Positions 50,721-64,000 of a stretch of 64,000 nucleotides of DNA are shown here, piece by piece. The translations under genes and the position numbers were made by a program. Within the stretch, counting starts at the first letter, position 1. Every line of letters starts with the position of its first letter. Source of the DNA: Aphidius gifuensis (taxonomy: Eukaryota; Arthropoda; Insecta; Hymenoptera; Braconidae); assembly GCF_014905175.1 (NCBI RefSeq), contig NC_057790.1, positions 16,394,469-16,458,468 on the forward strand, read 5' to 3'. The notes beneath the pieces were generated by a model. That model made no database searches, was not told where the DNA came from, and was given only the letters and a program-made list of their open reading frames with translations.

Positions 50721-53421
50721 AGACCACAGATATCTAACGTCTTCTCCCTCATTCTCACTTTTTTAATGTCTCGTTTTATTATTCATTTGTGTGTGAATTT
50801 ACATGTACACATATATTTTAGTTTTATTATCTATTGTATTAATTTTTGGGTAAGATTAAACTCGATTAAACTCTTGAAAAATCTCTTATTTATTTGATAA
50901 TAAACACGTGCGTTTGACACAGTAGCAAGTAAATAACTGTCAAGATCATCAACTGTCTGATGCATCGTGTTGGAATGTTTCTTATGAAGTAGATCCTCAA
51001 GCAATTCAAAATAGCACCTGATAAACCCTTGCAGCACTTCTTGTGTGTCGTTACATTTTTTTTTTCTTTACCTTTCTTTGCTTATATTTATACATTCAAC
51101 AAGTCTCGTTTATATATTTCTACTGCAGTTACAAACCTTGCATTTCATAAAGACATTATCTTTCTCGGTTAAAATCTTAAGTTCCGCCATCAAAAAGATA
51201 ATATGATTGTTGATTGATAGACTAAAATAAATTGAAATGAAGATTCTGTTAAGTTTACCATCGTGTGTATGTGTGTGTATGTGGATTGGCTTATGTGCTT
51301 GTTTTTCTATTAACGACTGATGTGTTTTCCTGAGGGTAATAAATTTTAAACTCAACCCAACAACCGCGTCACGTGAAAGCAATCACCTTAATCGTTTCGT
51401 TCACAATTTATTTTTGCTATATAATGCCAAGACATATATAATACATGTATGAAATCAAATAAAGGCAAAAAATAAATAGATATAGATACAAAAATCGATA
51501 ATAAAAGAAAAAAAAATATTCATTGGATTAAAAACAACAAAAAATACCAGCAGTTTACATTCTCTGTGATTTAGTGTGTGTAAATGCGTATGTGGCGCTT
51601 GACTATAAATTGTTATAGAGTGTCAGGTTGCTTTAAGTGAAAATACGATACACTCAACTGATCTAAATAGTATAAATTGTGGACAAAAATTACTTGCGTA
51701 ATCAGTTGGCAATTAAAACACAGTAGAACAAAAAAATATAGAAAATATAAATAACAAACAAGATTTTTTAAGTCGCAACTATAGATGGCGTAACATTGTT
51801 TCAAGATGAACAAATTCAAAAAAAAAACATCGAACTACCCCAATACACTCTACGTTATATTTACAAATGCAATATATATCTTCAAATTTTTTTTGTATTT
51901 TCTTTACAATAAAGAAAAAACAAAAAACAAACAAGAGGAAAAAAAAAGAGCCCACACGGTTTGACCTGAAGAGATCAAGCTAGTTTGCATATTCGCGTCC
52001 CGGTGGCGGATATACGTCATGGTATCTGTTTGAATCGTGTGGTGCAAGTGCACAACATGCTTAACATTATTCCAACATATACTTTCATGGTTCAGTCTTT
52101 TTTGCCACCTTTACACACAAAATGTCCTTTATAAATCTAATGTCCCACAACTGGTGCTCACGATTCAACGATAGTCCAAGAAAAATTTGCATCTGTGGAA
52201 TCTCTAGCGTGGGCTGTGTGTATATCTCTTCAAGAAGTAAGATTGTCGTGGCAATATAAAAGAGGATGTTTGTGTGACCGTTGGACTATGCGCGGCCCCA
52301 GCGTGTCGTATTTGTCACGATCGACCATATACAGAAATTCAGTCATGCTATTACCCGAATATTTTCACTGTATTTTATTTATTCTCTATCTTTTTTAACT
52401 GTTATATAAACATACACATACAGTAGTTATGAAAAATATACATAAAAATATAAAACAATTGCTGAAATAACTTTGAATAAATCGACTAAAAATCATAAAT
52501 AAAATCAAAGCATCTTGGCTTATAACCTACTGAGTAAAACAAAAAATAAAAAAATGTAAAAAACAATTAATGCTTAAAATTAAATAGTAAATTTTACATT
52601 TTTAAAAAAAATTTTTATGCTTTAATTATGTGATTGTTAGGATCTTATTAAAATTATAATTTATTCAAATATAAATTGATGATAAAAATATTATATTCAA
52701 ACATATCAATTATCGAATCGTTTTACAATAATCAATCAATCGCAAAATTTTATCCAAATACGTATTTATATTTCTCTGGAAATGTTTTTTTTTTTTAAAT
52801 AAAGTGTATATGTTTGTCGATTAAACGCATAATGACTTATATGGTTACTCTGAAAAGTACCGATGCCAACAAACCACCATATATGCTTTCGTATATATGA
52901 TCGTAAATATATTTCGTGTTCAGGATCTTATCGTTAATCGTCGATCTGTCTTCGCTGTTTTGGATTGTGTCGGATAGATAAATAGTAAACTTTACAAACA
53001 TATGAATGCTGAATATATTTAAACATATATATTGGTAGCAATATATTTGCTGAAATAAAATAGCAACAGCATCAACAGTATAAAAGAAATCTGCATAAGA
53101 TCTCGATTTAAGTTAATTTTTTTTCAAATCTATACCTATACAATTTTATGAAGGGTTAAGTTTTATTGAAAATAACATTTAGCTCAACTCAACATGTACG
53201 ATTGTATAAGATAATGATAATCCATGATGTTCACCCAGTGCTTGCTGACTTACTGTGTTGTATCTTATCCGATGAATGATATGATATACTACCTCTTGCT
53301 ATGAAGCAGTATGTATTGGATATAAAACTCCCTTTTCTATCGCCGAATACACAACCAAGAGACGAAACAATAATTTACTAATTACTACTTTAAGTTTCAA
53401 TTGTCGAGAAATAATCAGCCT

Positions 53422-53890
53422 TACCCTGCAGGTAGAAAAATTCAGTCGACCCGACCTCAGTCTGACTCATTGTCCGACTTGACCTGTACAAGCATATATT
53501 ACTTCAGATAATACAATTAAATATATTTAGCTATAGCTACAGTTAATTAATGTAGAATTAAATAAAAAAACAATAGTTATACTGATTTTCTATTGTCAAG
53601 TCACTATAGTGGCATATTTAATTTTTCCTTTATCATTATAATATAATTATAAGAGTATACAGTCGGAGTATGCTCTTATACAGTCAGTCCTCAAAAAAAT
53701 CCCTTATTTTTTAAATATATATATTTTGAATAATAAATTCATTATATCAGCTATATTTTCCTTGGTTTCACAGCTCGAAAAAATATATTAATTTTGTATA
53801 TACTACCCTGGTTGAAATTTGTCTCCGCCTGACTTTACAAGTTAAGTCGGGCGTTAAGTCGGTCCGACTGAATTTTTCTACCACGGATAC
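53422..53890. mobile_element. MITE, family 1, copy 2
   Basis: It begins TACCCTGCAGGTAGAAAAAT and ends with CCGACTGAATTTTTCTACC followed by ACGG. Subterminal YCCGAC/GTCGGRC words match copy 1. It is longer than copy 1 because of extra AT-rich stretches near 53520-53590 and 53705-53785. The core from 53595 is nearly identical to copy 1. No reading frame. Confidence 0.75.
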
Positions 53891-55273
53891 CGGAACCTAA
53901 AAACTAATTAATACTTACTTTTAAATTACCAATATTATTCAAAAACTACTATTTAATAATGACCATTGAAGCTACTTTTTTATTTGAATAAAAAATACTT
54001 GTTAGCCACTTATGTTAAACTTGAATCAGTTATTATCATACAATTTTTAAATTAGTATTGGATTTTCTTTTTTATAATTTTTTATTTTTATTATTATGTT
54101 AAACATGTCAGAAATTATTCATGGTTATTATCACATCTCTGAATTAACTTTAAATAAAATATGTCTTGCAAATTATAATAATATCATATATTTCTCCATA
54201 ATTTTAGTAAATAACTATCTTGTAACATGTGTTTATCATGTGTGCACACATATACATATATGCTGGAATTTATGTGGCATCAAAATAATCCTAATTATGT
54301 ATAATTCGACTGGACGTTATAACTATGTGGAAAATTGTCTGTGATCTGTGACTGTGACAAGATATATTGTTTATGTGTACGTGATGTTGTTTTTAAATTT
54401 GGTCATGGTTAAAAATGATAAAATATATGAATTTTTTCAATGGCACGTTTCACTGACTGATCATCGTCGTTGTTAATTTAAGGTTATATAGAGAAAAATT
54501 TTTTCCACACTGAGAAAATTGCGCAATGTATACGTGTATTTTAATGTTAGTTCAATATATATATAAACAAGTTAATAAAAATACGAATATTGTGCCTTTT
54601 AACGATATTAATGATATAACTCTGTTTTAATATAAAAAAAATTTTTATTTTTTATTTAAAAATTTTATAATGTAATTGCATGATTACTGAGTACGGTACA
54701 TTAAAAATAGTTAAGACACGATTAAAGTTAAGATTTTTTTTACAACTTTTAGACCTATCCTAGAGTCAAGAGTTTTAAACTTAATGCTATTTTAATCATG
54801 TCAATCAAAAAAGCTTCCACGTTGTTCTATTCAGGAGGCACATGAAATTTTCTAGCTAGTCGAACAAATAAAAAAAAATCCCTAGAAACTATGGGGGAAT
54901 TTTTTCTAGAGTTGAATGATGATAGGCTGATCACCTAAATTAACGCGTAAGGAAATGAGAGGACTCTAATGTAAAAATTAAAACTTTTTTCAAGGTCTTT
55001 TGAAGTCGTTTGATGGCCCCAAAAAAGAAAAAAAAAATGCTCAAATTTGAACGCAGATCCTTAAGGAGTCAAGGTATTGCATGTCGAAAAATGATGCTTT
55101 GAGGTTGTCAAGTTTTGCCGATATAATATTATACATGAATATACAATATAAACTGCATTGAAGTTTGTAAGCCGGTGGTAGATCAGTCATTCAGTGTTTT
55201 ATGTTTAATTCATGAATTCTCAGTGTATTATGCACGCCTGATTCTCGCTATTAATTTACATCAACGTGATAAC

Positions 55274-55330
55274 GGTGTATTATAATACACCCAGTGTCAT
55301 AATTATGCCAGTTATATATTACGCACTGGG
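55274..55330. repeat. 18-bp perfect palindrome joined to a second stem
   Basis: GGTGTATTATAATACACC (55274-55291) is an exact palindrome. CCCAGTG (55290-55296) overlaps its end and pairs with CACTGGG (55324-55330) across 27 bases. The second stem is followed by a T-rich stretch. It could be structured RNA or transposon ends; nothing decides. Confidence 0.5.
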
Positions 55331-57263
55331 CGTTTTTGACTTTTTTACTTGTCTATATGATTTTGCATATATAATTATATTCTATATAATTTTATGACCT
55401 TTTATCATCATGAACTATTAAAAAATAATCAACAACACCTGTCACCAAGAATGTCATGCAAATTCATACATTTAAGTTATATAATTTTCATCATATATAT
55501 CTGTTCAACTTTCATTAAATGCAAATTTATTTATTTTTTTAATTAATATATATTAATTCTTTTATATAAAGATTATAATACAGTGTGTAGATTGCAAAGA
55601 ATCATAATATAAAAAAACAACAACACCAGCAACAACAACAACCTGTTATATATATATTCTATACAGTGTATCTGTTTACATTGAAATCAGTAAGAGCCGA
55701 TCTTTGTTGTTACTGTTTTTTCTGTGTGTGTTTGTATGTGTTGGGGTTCATATATATAATGTTGGTATAATGACTGAGCTACTATTCAATACCGTCATTG
55801 CTGCTGCTATGCAACTGCTACCTGTTGTTACGCTTAGCGCAATATACTGTAGTCGTATATATATATATATAGTTACAAGAGCTCAAGCTGAGTGTTTGTG
55901 CAAGGGCTTGGCGATCTGCATCACCTTGACGAAGGTATGTATCTAGAGTGAATTTAGCTGATGGGCTTTAGTGCATGCTCGCGTGTCTAACTACAATTGC
56001 GTTCTCGACACGTGATTTACATCCAAGATTCTTAAGCATGCCAATGAAAAGCTACTCTTCACCATAAACTGGTTAATCATCGTCTAGAATAATATAAATA
56101 ATATCAATTGTATTATTTTTTTTTCTTCATACATCTTGTGGTTTTTTAATTATTATAATTGAAACACAATTATCACTAGGGTTAATTATGAACTATCATT
56201 TCATATTATATATTGTTTTAATTATTTTTTTTTTATCAAAATTAATTTATCAAACTTGAGAAAAATTAAATAAATCAAAATTCGTTAATAAAAAAACAGT
56301 TTCAGACTGGAGTAACTCCTAAAGTAATAGCATATCTAGGGACTTTTCTTTTTTTTTTAAATTTACTACATTTATTAATTATATAGATTTTTGTTTATTG
56401 TTAAACATATATATTTATAAAATTATTTATTCATATGAATGCTAATTATATATAATAGATATATCTACATTTATTTGCATAATTATATATAAATTTTAAA
56501 AGGAAAATTAATTCATGATAATAATTTTTAGTGCTCACTGAATTGGTAGCAGTGACAGTTTCTGAAAAACTCATTGAAATCTCATTCTCGTTCTTTTTTC
56601 TATGCTCCGACAAATTATACTTTTGTTTTTAATACCTCTTTTCTATACTTAAAAATTCAATATCGGGTACGTTCGTTTAATTTAATTCATACTTTAATCA
56701 ACTAGTAGTAATTATATTTACCGTATTTTCATAAGATTTTTTTATAAGAGTTAGTTTATTAATAAAAAATTTTATGAAGAGTTGTAAAATTATATTCTAT
56801 TTGAAATTCGTTCGTTTGAATATTGAATTTTTGTTTTCTTCATTTAAAAAAATATTTTCTTACCAGAAAACTTTTTTAGCCTCAATTTTTTTTCAAGTTT
56901 CTTCATACCTTAAGGATCAAAAAATTGAATTTAAGATTTACCAAATGATGGATTCATCATGATTATGATAAAATAATGAATGAACATTTCTATATGTATA
57001 TATAAAATCTTGTATCGTCAAGTCGACACATAGTCACATTGAAACGATAACACATATATATTTATATAAATATATGTATATAATGTTTCAATGTTAATTC
57101 ATGGTGAGGGTTAATGCACTTCCTTCTATCTTTTTATACACACAGCACATCGGCCGCTAGAACATCTAAAGGCAAGAAATGTTTATCTCGAAATCTGGAC
57201 AGTGTTATAAATATTGCGGTGTGAATGCATGTTAATGAGTCGGCGAGTGTTATTTTGTCGGTG

Positions 57264-57299
57264 AAAAGCGTGAGTGCAACTATAGTTACACTCGCTTTT
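57264..57299. repeat. Palindromic hairpin of about 17 bp per arm
   Basis: AAAAGCGTGAGTGCAACTA and its near-complement TAGTTACACTCGCTTTT meet at the palindromic centre AACTATAGTT. The arms differ by a two-base bulge and one mismatch. It lies in a GC-richer island (57130-57330). Confidence 0.5.
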
Positions 57300-60247
57300 A
57301 TGATTAGACACGACGAGGTACTCTGAGATTAACCGCGTAACCTTCTTATTTTTTACTTTTTTTTTTTATTCAATTTTACCCCATTATATGTATACATGTA
57401 AACTATATTCTATATTCAAAAGCACGCATTCATTTTTCTGTACTGTATACACTTGCACGAACGCATAATAAATTTGGTTTTTTGGAGAGTTCATTAGTTA
57501 TATAACTCTTCTGATATATAGTTTTTCATATATTAATTTGAAGTAGTATATCTTTGCAGTAACGAACCCAATTGGTAATCCCTTCCCTTCAGACATTTGA
57601 TTATAACCGATGCTATCGCAAATCTGTATGTCTTTTAAACTTGAAAATAAATGCATACAGAATAAATGGAATAGAAAAAAATAATTCCAAGGAAACATTA
57701 AAATTTCTCTCTGTACTAAATAAATTCTATATGTGTGGTCGATTCCTGCCTTTTTATACATCAATATAATTTTATTATTTGGATTTTTTTTCTACGCATT
57801 TCTATTCTTGCCTCGCTCTAGGAATATTGATAATTTTTTTTTTCTTTCTTTTACCTGCGGAGTTTAGAAGATTATAAAAAACATTGAAGATGTAATGCTG
57901 AATAATTTACGATATTTTTAATTATAAAATATATTTATATATATATAGTTTAAAGTTTTCCCATGAATTAAAATAAATTGCAGATAGTACAATCTATAAA
58001 AAAATGAGTATTTAAACTGATAATTTTTTTTGTATGTACTAAAAGCTTGATGTTATAAAAATAATTACAGATCGTTAAATTTTTAAATTATAATTATACA
58101 TAATTTTATTTTCTTTATTTTTTTTAAAAGTGAGAATAAGATTGTACAATTTTTATGAATAATTGTTTTTTTATTTTTATTATTTCAATTGCAAAACACG
58201 GCAAAGCATGTTTGCTCAGTCTCTACGTCTTTATATATTTTAATCTTTGTAAACTTTCAGTGTATATTGTTTATTCTTATTTTTAATTGCTGAACCTGTT
58301 GGCTAGGTACAATTTACTCGGTGAATTTGATGATACACAATTATTATCATCATTTTGCTGGCTCGCGGAATTCTGTATAATTACATGTTTACTCTATTAA
58401 ATATTACAGATCTGTATGGCATTGGTATCAAATTGCAGACATGCAATTGTTTGACAATGCTTGAGTTTATTTAACAATATCACGAATCATTGCTACATCA
58501 CACATTTGTAATGACAGATCCATGCAATATGCAATTTTTACATTTAAAAACTATGTTATTTAACATGCTAATCTAAAAATTCAAACTTCATCAAGATGAA
58601 ATATTATATCATGTTTTTGTTACCAAAATAATCACGTTAAATATGATTATTATGAATCTAAATATATGCGATCATTTGTTAAATCGATTTGAAATTCATA
58701 AAGTCATGAAAAATTGCATGATAGGTCAAATTGGTTAAGTCACTGAAAACAAATTTACAACTGACCTTATTTTGCAGTCGTGGTGTCGTTAAATATTATC
58801 TTGGCTTTAGCTTCTCGTTAATGACTTATCAGAGAACAATTCAGTCTTTAAAAAAAAGTATAAAATAGCAATTGCAAATTAACCTACATCAATATCAAAA
58901 TAAAAAGACTAGAGTCATAAATTTCAAAGTATATATTCGTTAAACAATTTTTATTTTTTAGAATTTGATGAGTTTTATAAATTACTTTCATTATTTATTT
59001 TTCTTCTTAACACATATCAACTTAAAAACTATATTTTGGTTTATATCGACTAATTTTTTTCTTGGCATATCTTGTAAATTATATATAGGTATACTATTTT
59101 TTAAGATTCATGGTCTCAAAAAAAAAACGATACATAATCGATAAACTGTTGTATATAGTACTTTACCGTTAGACACGACACTTAATTGTGCCAAGTATTG
59201 CAAATGAGTCATCTATTAAAATTTAATAAATTTAATAAGTTACAACCAGAGATAAATATAGCAATTTTATTTACAATAATTGTTTATTTCAAGTTGAGAT
59301 GACACGTCAAGTTATCCAACAATTAATCAACGGCAATAATGTTGTTGATAGTACTCGGGATAAATAAAGTATATCTAAGACATTTCACCTTATTTTTTGA
59401 GCAAAATCATGTAACAATATTTAATGTTTACGAGAAAAATTGAGTGTTTACATAATATGATATCATTATGCGTATGAAGATTATTTTTTTGTAACTGATT
59501 GGGTCATCATTTTGTTTATTTCTTTATATCTATTTGCAATCAGCAGCAGCGGCATATTTATATGTATAACCGTAATACGACGGAAAGTGAGCGTTAAATT
59601 TATCAGCATATACCCCAGCTCACTTAGAGTATATAAGAGTTCGTCGCCAATACTATACCGTTCAAATAATTCATACATGAATTATGTATACACTGTATAT
59701 GCAGTGATTCAATACTAGAAAAAAAATATATTTTATAAACTATTACAAAATATTTTATTCTTTTGTATATATTATTAAATTATTTTTTAAATCATGATTC
59801 AATAGTACATGTATATGTACAAGTAAACAAAAAAAATTCGAAAGTAAAAAAAAAGCATACCTATATATTTTTATTTCATTTTAATTTTTATGATTTAAAA
59901 TTTTTACATGAATTATATGAATTATGTTTAAACGTCTTTAACTATAACATTTATTATTATTGCCACTGATGTATTGTTAAAATTAATAATATATAATTAT
60001 AATAATTTATGTGCAACGAGCTGACAAATTTACAGTAATTAATCATATTATTTTTGACAGGTGATGTTGATTATTTGATTATCTCCATTGCATAAGTTTT
60101 ATCTCTCATTTTTTTTTTTTTTTTTGTATTTATTATATTATTTTGTTTTTTTATTGGAAAATGACATAAGGTGTCATAAGGTGTCATAAGATGAGTTGGT
60201 ATAGTGGAAGTTTAGAATGTAATAATTTTTTTAAATGTGATAATAGA

Positions 60248-60276
60248 TTGTGATTGATCAATAAAGTCAATCACAA
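60248..60276. promoter_or_regulatory. Perfect 10-bp inverted repeat with a PBX/Exd-Hox-like site
   Basis: TTGTGATTGA (60248-60257) and TCAATCACAA (60267-60276) are separated by nine bases. TGATTGAT within it is the Extradenticle/Hox composite consensus. Regulatory meaning is inferred. Confidence 0.35.
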
Positions 60277-61128
60277 AGGTATAAATTATGTATGCTCAGA
60301 GTCCCAACTCCCAATGCAAACGTAGAGTCAATGAACCGATCAATCTATCATCGGCTATGATGTTTTGATACCAAAAGAATATTATCTTGATTTTTGATCA
60401 TACTGTTGAGGCTGCACGAGCAAGAGTATATAAGTTTGCATTTAATTAAGACAAGAAAAAACTATCACCCGATAAATCACTAACCTTTTTTTCTTTTTTG
60501 AGTGTTAATGTAGCATGAGATGCAATTAATCGATCCATCTAATTAAACCACAATAGAACTGTTGAAGAATTGTTGTTGATCAGTTGCTGGCTGATTTCGC
60601 GTAACTTTCTAGCCTATAATCGACAATTATTGTAAATCAAACTTATTTTTAATGCACTTTTTTTTGTAACTTGAAAATTGATTTGAATGATAAAATCATA
60701 ACGGGCCTCAGGTGAAAAAGGTTATGTCTATAAAATATATAATAAATATATATGTGTTTTGATCACTTTAAAAAACCCTGCAGGTGTTATGTATGTGTTT
60801 TATAATTTTCTCGCCAAATGTCTGACTTAACAGAATAAATAATTTTCTCGAAAAAATCATTATATTATATTTTCTTTATATAAATGAATATACATTTGTA
60901 AAAATTATTTTAATTTAAATTATTAGATGATACAACAACCCGTATATAAATATATTTGCTTTTTTAATTTTTCGTTGGTCAGATTTTTCTTTAGATGTAT
61001 GAGGATATTTGTTGTGAAGGTATAGTTGGCGTGTAACCTCACGATCTTGGTGTAATCTCGCTCCCAGGACTAACCGCGGCTATTTATTTTACAAGAGTCT
61101 ATTTACTTTTTTTTGAATTATTCGTATA

Positions 61129-61149
61129 CCACGTTCTGCGGGAACGTGG
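61129..61149. repeat. GC-rich 8-bp perfect hairpin
   Basis: CCACGTTC (61129-61136), loop TGCGG, GAACGTGG (61142-61149), in an island richer in G+C than its flanks. No T tract follows immediately and no RNA family was recognised. Confidence 0.4.
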
Positions 61150-62144
61150 GAGTCCCGGTACATTTGTGCTTCTCAACCAATGCTGCCTCACGATTTTTAT
61201 ACTTGAAAATATAAATATCACTGTAAATAACCTAAACATATATATATATACCATTAGATTTAAGTTATACATGTATATACTTGTAAGTCCATACCTAATA
61301 ATCATAATGAATATATATACAAACACCTATTGATTTTCTTTTATCTAAAGTTCCATTGGAATTTTTAACAAATACAAAAATAACAAGAAGAAAAACCGTT
61401 GTCGCCAAAGCTAATCATTATAAAATCCAAAGACCAGGGTTCTAACGCATTTTAAACGTACACATACGATTTGTATATAGTATATTTCTTTTTGATTTTC
61501 ATCAGCTAGTCGTTTGTTACTATAATCGTAAATCCTCTTTGTATATATCCAACACACAAGTATTGTTGTATATACATGTATATATTTTTTTTCTCTTGTC
61601 TACTGGACAAGTCATAAATTCGATTTTCCATATATTTACCCCTATCGCCTCGTATATATAAACTTAAAAAATAAAAGTTTTTTTTTATCAATGCTGTATT
61701 CACCTGTTACTTGTAGCTTCTATACACGCACACACGTACACTTTTATCGTTGACATCTGCTAATTGGCAAAACATACTGCCATTGATATTATACACTTAT
61801 GTGGGCTTGTGATTATATAAAAAAAAAATAGTTAGTATTAAATTATATAAAAGATATAACTGTTGTCGGAGTGCATCAGACAAGGCATTCCATGACAAAT
61901 CAGTCATTTACTTCACCCCAGCTAATTGAATTTATGAAATTTTTTTGTGTATACTCCCATCCAGCTCCAAAAAAACTTCTTAAATTTTCTCGAAATATCA
62001 ACAAGCATTCTTTAATTTTTTTTTGAATTAAAATTCTAACTCCATGTATCATTTTTTATTTATTTGTTTTGTATCATAAAGATAGGTTAAAGAAACAACA
62101 AAGGAAAGAGAATCGTTTAATAGCATTTAATTTTATCTTGTTTT

Positions 62145-62653
62145 ATTAAGGTTGAATGTAAGTCCCATCGTCGAATAACTTTTTTGTGCCAAAGGGGCTC
62201 GCCCCAGCCCATGCCTTTTTAAAATAAATTGGTGCCCTCTATGCCTAAAATCTGTGTCCGCTACTAACACTTCTGTAGTAGTATGAGTGTACCCGGCCTA
62301 CACGAACACACACAACTACGACTGCAGCAGTAAAGTGAAGTAAATCTCGGACTTAATTAATCATTTGCGATTGAATATCTTCTAAAAAACACGGTCGAAA
62401 TTGATGATTTTTTTTTTTAAATTTTCGTAATTAAAAAAACTACAAATCTAAATCAAATTTAGTAATTTCGAGTAGAGGGGTTTTTAGATACATATCAAAA
62501 CTTGTGGTTTTTCGATATTTACGGCCGTCTTTAATTTTATTTCACGGTCGAAAATTTAAAAATTCTATTTAGATTTAAAAGTTTTAGCTAGCGATTAAAA
62601 AAAAAATTAGCAAAATCGAGTAGAGGGAATTCGTTTTTACATTCAACCTTAAT
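62145..62653. mobile_element. Terminal-inverted-repeat element (about 509 bp) with internal tandem duplication
   Basis: ATTAAGGTTGAATGTAA (62145-62161) and TTACATTCAACCTTAAT (62637-62653) are exact 17-bp inverted termini, of which the outermost ATTAA could include a target duplication. Inside, ACGGTCGAAA...TCGAGTAGAGGG occurs twice (from 62391 and from 62544) with a period of about 150 bases. The left part is GC-richer (GGGGCTCGCCCC). No transposase reading frame. Confidence 0.7.
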
Positions 62654-64000
62654 GATTAGAAATATTTGAAAGATGTTACCAGTATGTGAATCAAGACTAG
62701 AGCGTCACCAACTTGCTGACTTAATTCATTAATATATTATATGAGTAGCCGATATTTTTATTGATGTTGAATTTGTGTAAAATAATCCGTTTATTTGTTT
62801 GAATTAATTTTTCTTATGACACATCATCCACCCAAAACGGTGATTCATTGATGGTTTCTTGATTTAGATAAATTGTTTTGGTTTTGTTTAAATATATTTA
62901 CTTTGTTTTGCACAAGACTATTGTATGAGATTTGATGGTAGGTGTGCGTAACACATCATCATACGCCTTCAGTCATTTTGATTTATTATTAACTTGTGTT
63001 ACTGAATATTGGGCGTATGATATTATATTCTATGGGTTAGTTGATGCAAAACAAAGCATGATCGAGCTTTCTTGGTTCTTGCAAAGTCGTGAGTCTATTC
63101 TACTATCTAGATGGTTAATTAAAGAGTCCTGAACTGTCGTCAAGTGTTGCATATCGCTTTTTGAGATTAGGTATTACATCGAATAACACCACAATGTGTG
63201 AACTGTCACGTTATCTTTGCGATAAAATTAGATAAGATAACAGCATGAATTTTCGACACATAAAAATGATGTTTTTATTTATATATTATTTTAAATATAT
63301 AAATCAAAAAATTATATTTAGTTTGAAACGAAACTATGATCTCATAATTGGATCCCTAAAAGTAAACTTTTGGAATCATATATTGTCTAGTAATTGTAAT
63401 TATTATTGAGAATAATTTAGAAATCTATTAAACTGATTAGAAATTCCAAAACAAATATACTTTTTTACCAATTAAAAAATTATTAATAAATAAATTTTAC
63501 ATAAATATTCATGTACAGTAAGCTTTATTTTAGTTGATGATACAAAGAGCTGGTTAATAGTACTTTTTTTTCATTGTCGAACACACCTTCTTCATATAAT
63601 GTAATAATTCTACCTGTAATATTAAAAGACGAGCATTGTTCTATCATTTCTCGGCATCATGTATACTAGTGACTTTATGTTTTTTAATTCAAAATAATAT
63701 AGAAAAATAAAAATTAAATAATAATAAAGTCGATTTATCCTACATGTTTATATTCACGTTCAACTTTGTTAATGTATTGTAATGATATGCCACCCCGACA
63801 ATGAGTCACAACTCATTCTACCACAGCATCCCACCTACATCTTTTTACCAGATGCCTCATTGTATAAAAATAAAACCAATACCAGTTATAATACGGTTTT
63901 TAGCATTCTTTTACTTTTTACAAATTGAAGCTATAAAATTTAAATTTTTATACACACTGCAGCATTGCGAGTGTTGAATCGCATTTTGGAATTATAAAAT

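Larger units (their letters stand above)
45924..64000. other. Intron-like interval reaching the window edge (at least 18 kb)
   Basis: No downstream exon in the required phase was recognised and no C2H2 finger sequence is present. GC-richer islands at about 48215-48480, 50440-50720, 51950-52350, 57130-57330 and 61030-61200 are candidate regulatory DNA. Hairpins and mobile elements are listed separately. The rest is AT-rich with TA and T tracts. Confidence 0.45.

Noticed and set aside
52195..52398. 67-codon frame with Cys and Trp in a GC-richer island
   Set aside because: No homology recognised, hydrophobic tail from T-rich DNA, and a frame length expected by chance.
1..64000. Endogenous viral or retrotransposon genes
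   Set aside because: No frame long enough or with polymerase, integrase, capsid or envelope motifs was seen on either strand.

Overview
The window looks like nuclear DNA of an insect. It is strongly AT-rich, with many A/T homopolymers, short GT-AG introns and TCAGT initiator motifs at likely transcription starts. It carries a fatty acyl-CoA reductase of insect type. A hymenopteran or similar AT-rich insect is possible, but nothing here fixes the order. No plasmid, phage, CRISPR or operon-like structure is visible.

Layout, all genes on the + strand. (1) 2-514: the 3' end of a gene for an acidic, serine/lysine-rich protein with LFDDD/DDLF-type motifs, probably the WASH-complex subunit FAM21/WASHC2. 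(2) 1807-4487: a complete nine-exon fatty acyl-CoA reductase gene. I rebuilt it exon by exon to 536 residues, with the Rossmann TGxxGxxG motif, the YxxxK catalytic pair, a C-terminal FAR domain and a hydrophobic tail. (3) About 5.5 kb to beyond the right edge: one very large transcription unit with tiny GC-rich coding exons. The supported exons are 35191-35280 and 45752-45923, joined in phase. A four-codon first exon at 12422-12433 is tentative. The third exon encodes EPVDLSVK, a CtBP-binding PVDLS motif in the context seen in Krueppel-like factors 3/8/12. The zinc-finger exons are not in the window.

The remaining 50 kb or so is intron-like. It holds scattered GC-richer islands that look like cis-regulatory DNA, one good TATA+initiator core promoter (30160-30191) and several perfect palindromes. 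It also holds a set of small non-coding mobile elements: a TA-flanked terminal-inverted-repeat element (13801-14750), a two-copy MITE family (31480-31795 and 53422-53890) with two decayed relatives, another TIR element with an internal duplication (62145-62653), a foldback element with short-period repeated arms (24108-24412), a tandem pair of foldback hairpins (18104-18276), a tRNA-Ala-like SINE head (about 18411-18480) and a roughly 120-bp minisatellite with one inverted unit (42641-43293). No transposase, reverse transcriptase or viral gene is seen.

The genes do not form an obvious functional unit. They are an ordinary gene-dense stretch (endosomal trafficking, lipid reduction) followed by a gene-poor landscape around a probable developmental transcription factor. 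No clearly new biological system is evident. The best leads are the hairpin and foldback structures, the intronic promoter and the acidic insertion in the reductase.
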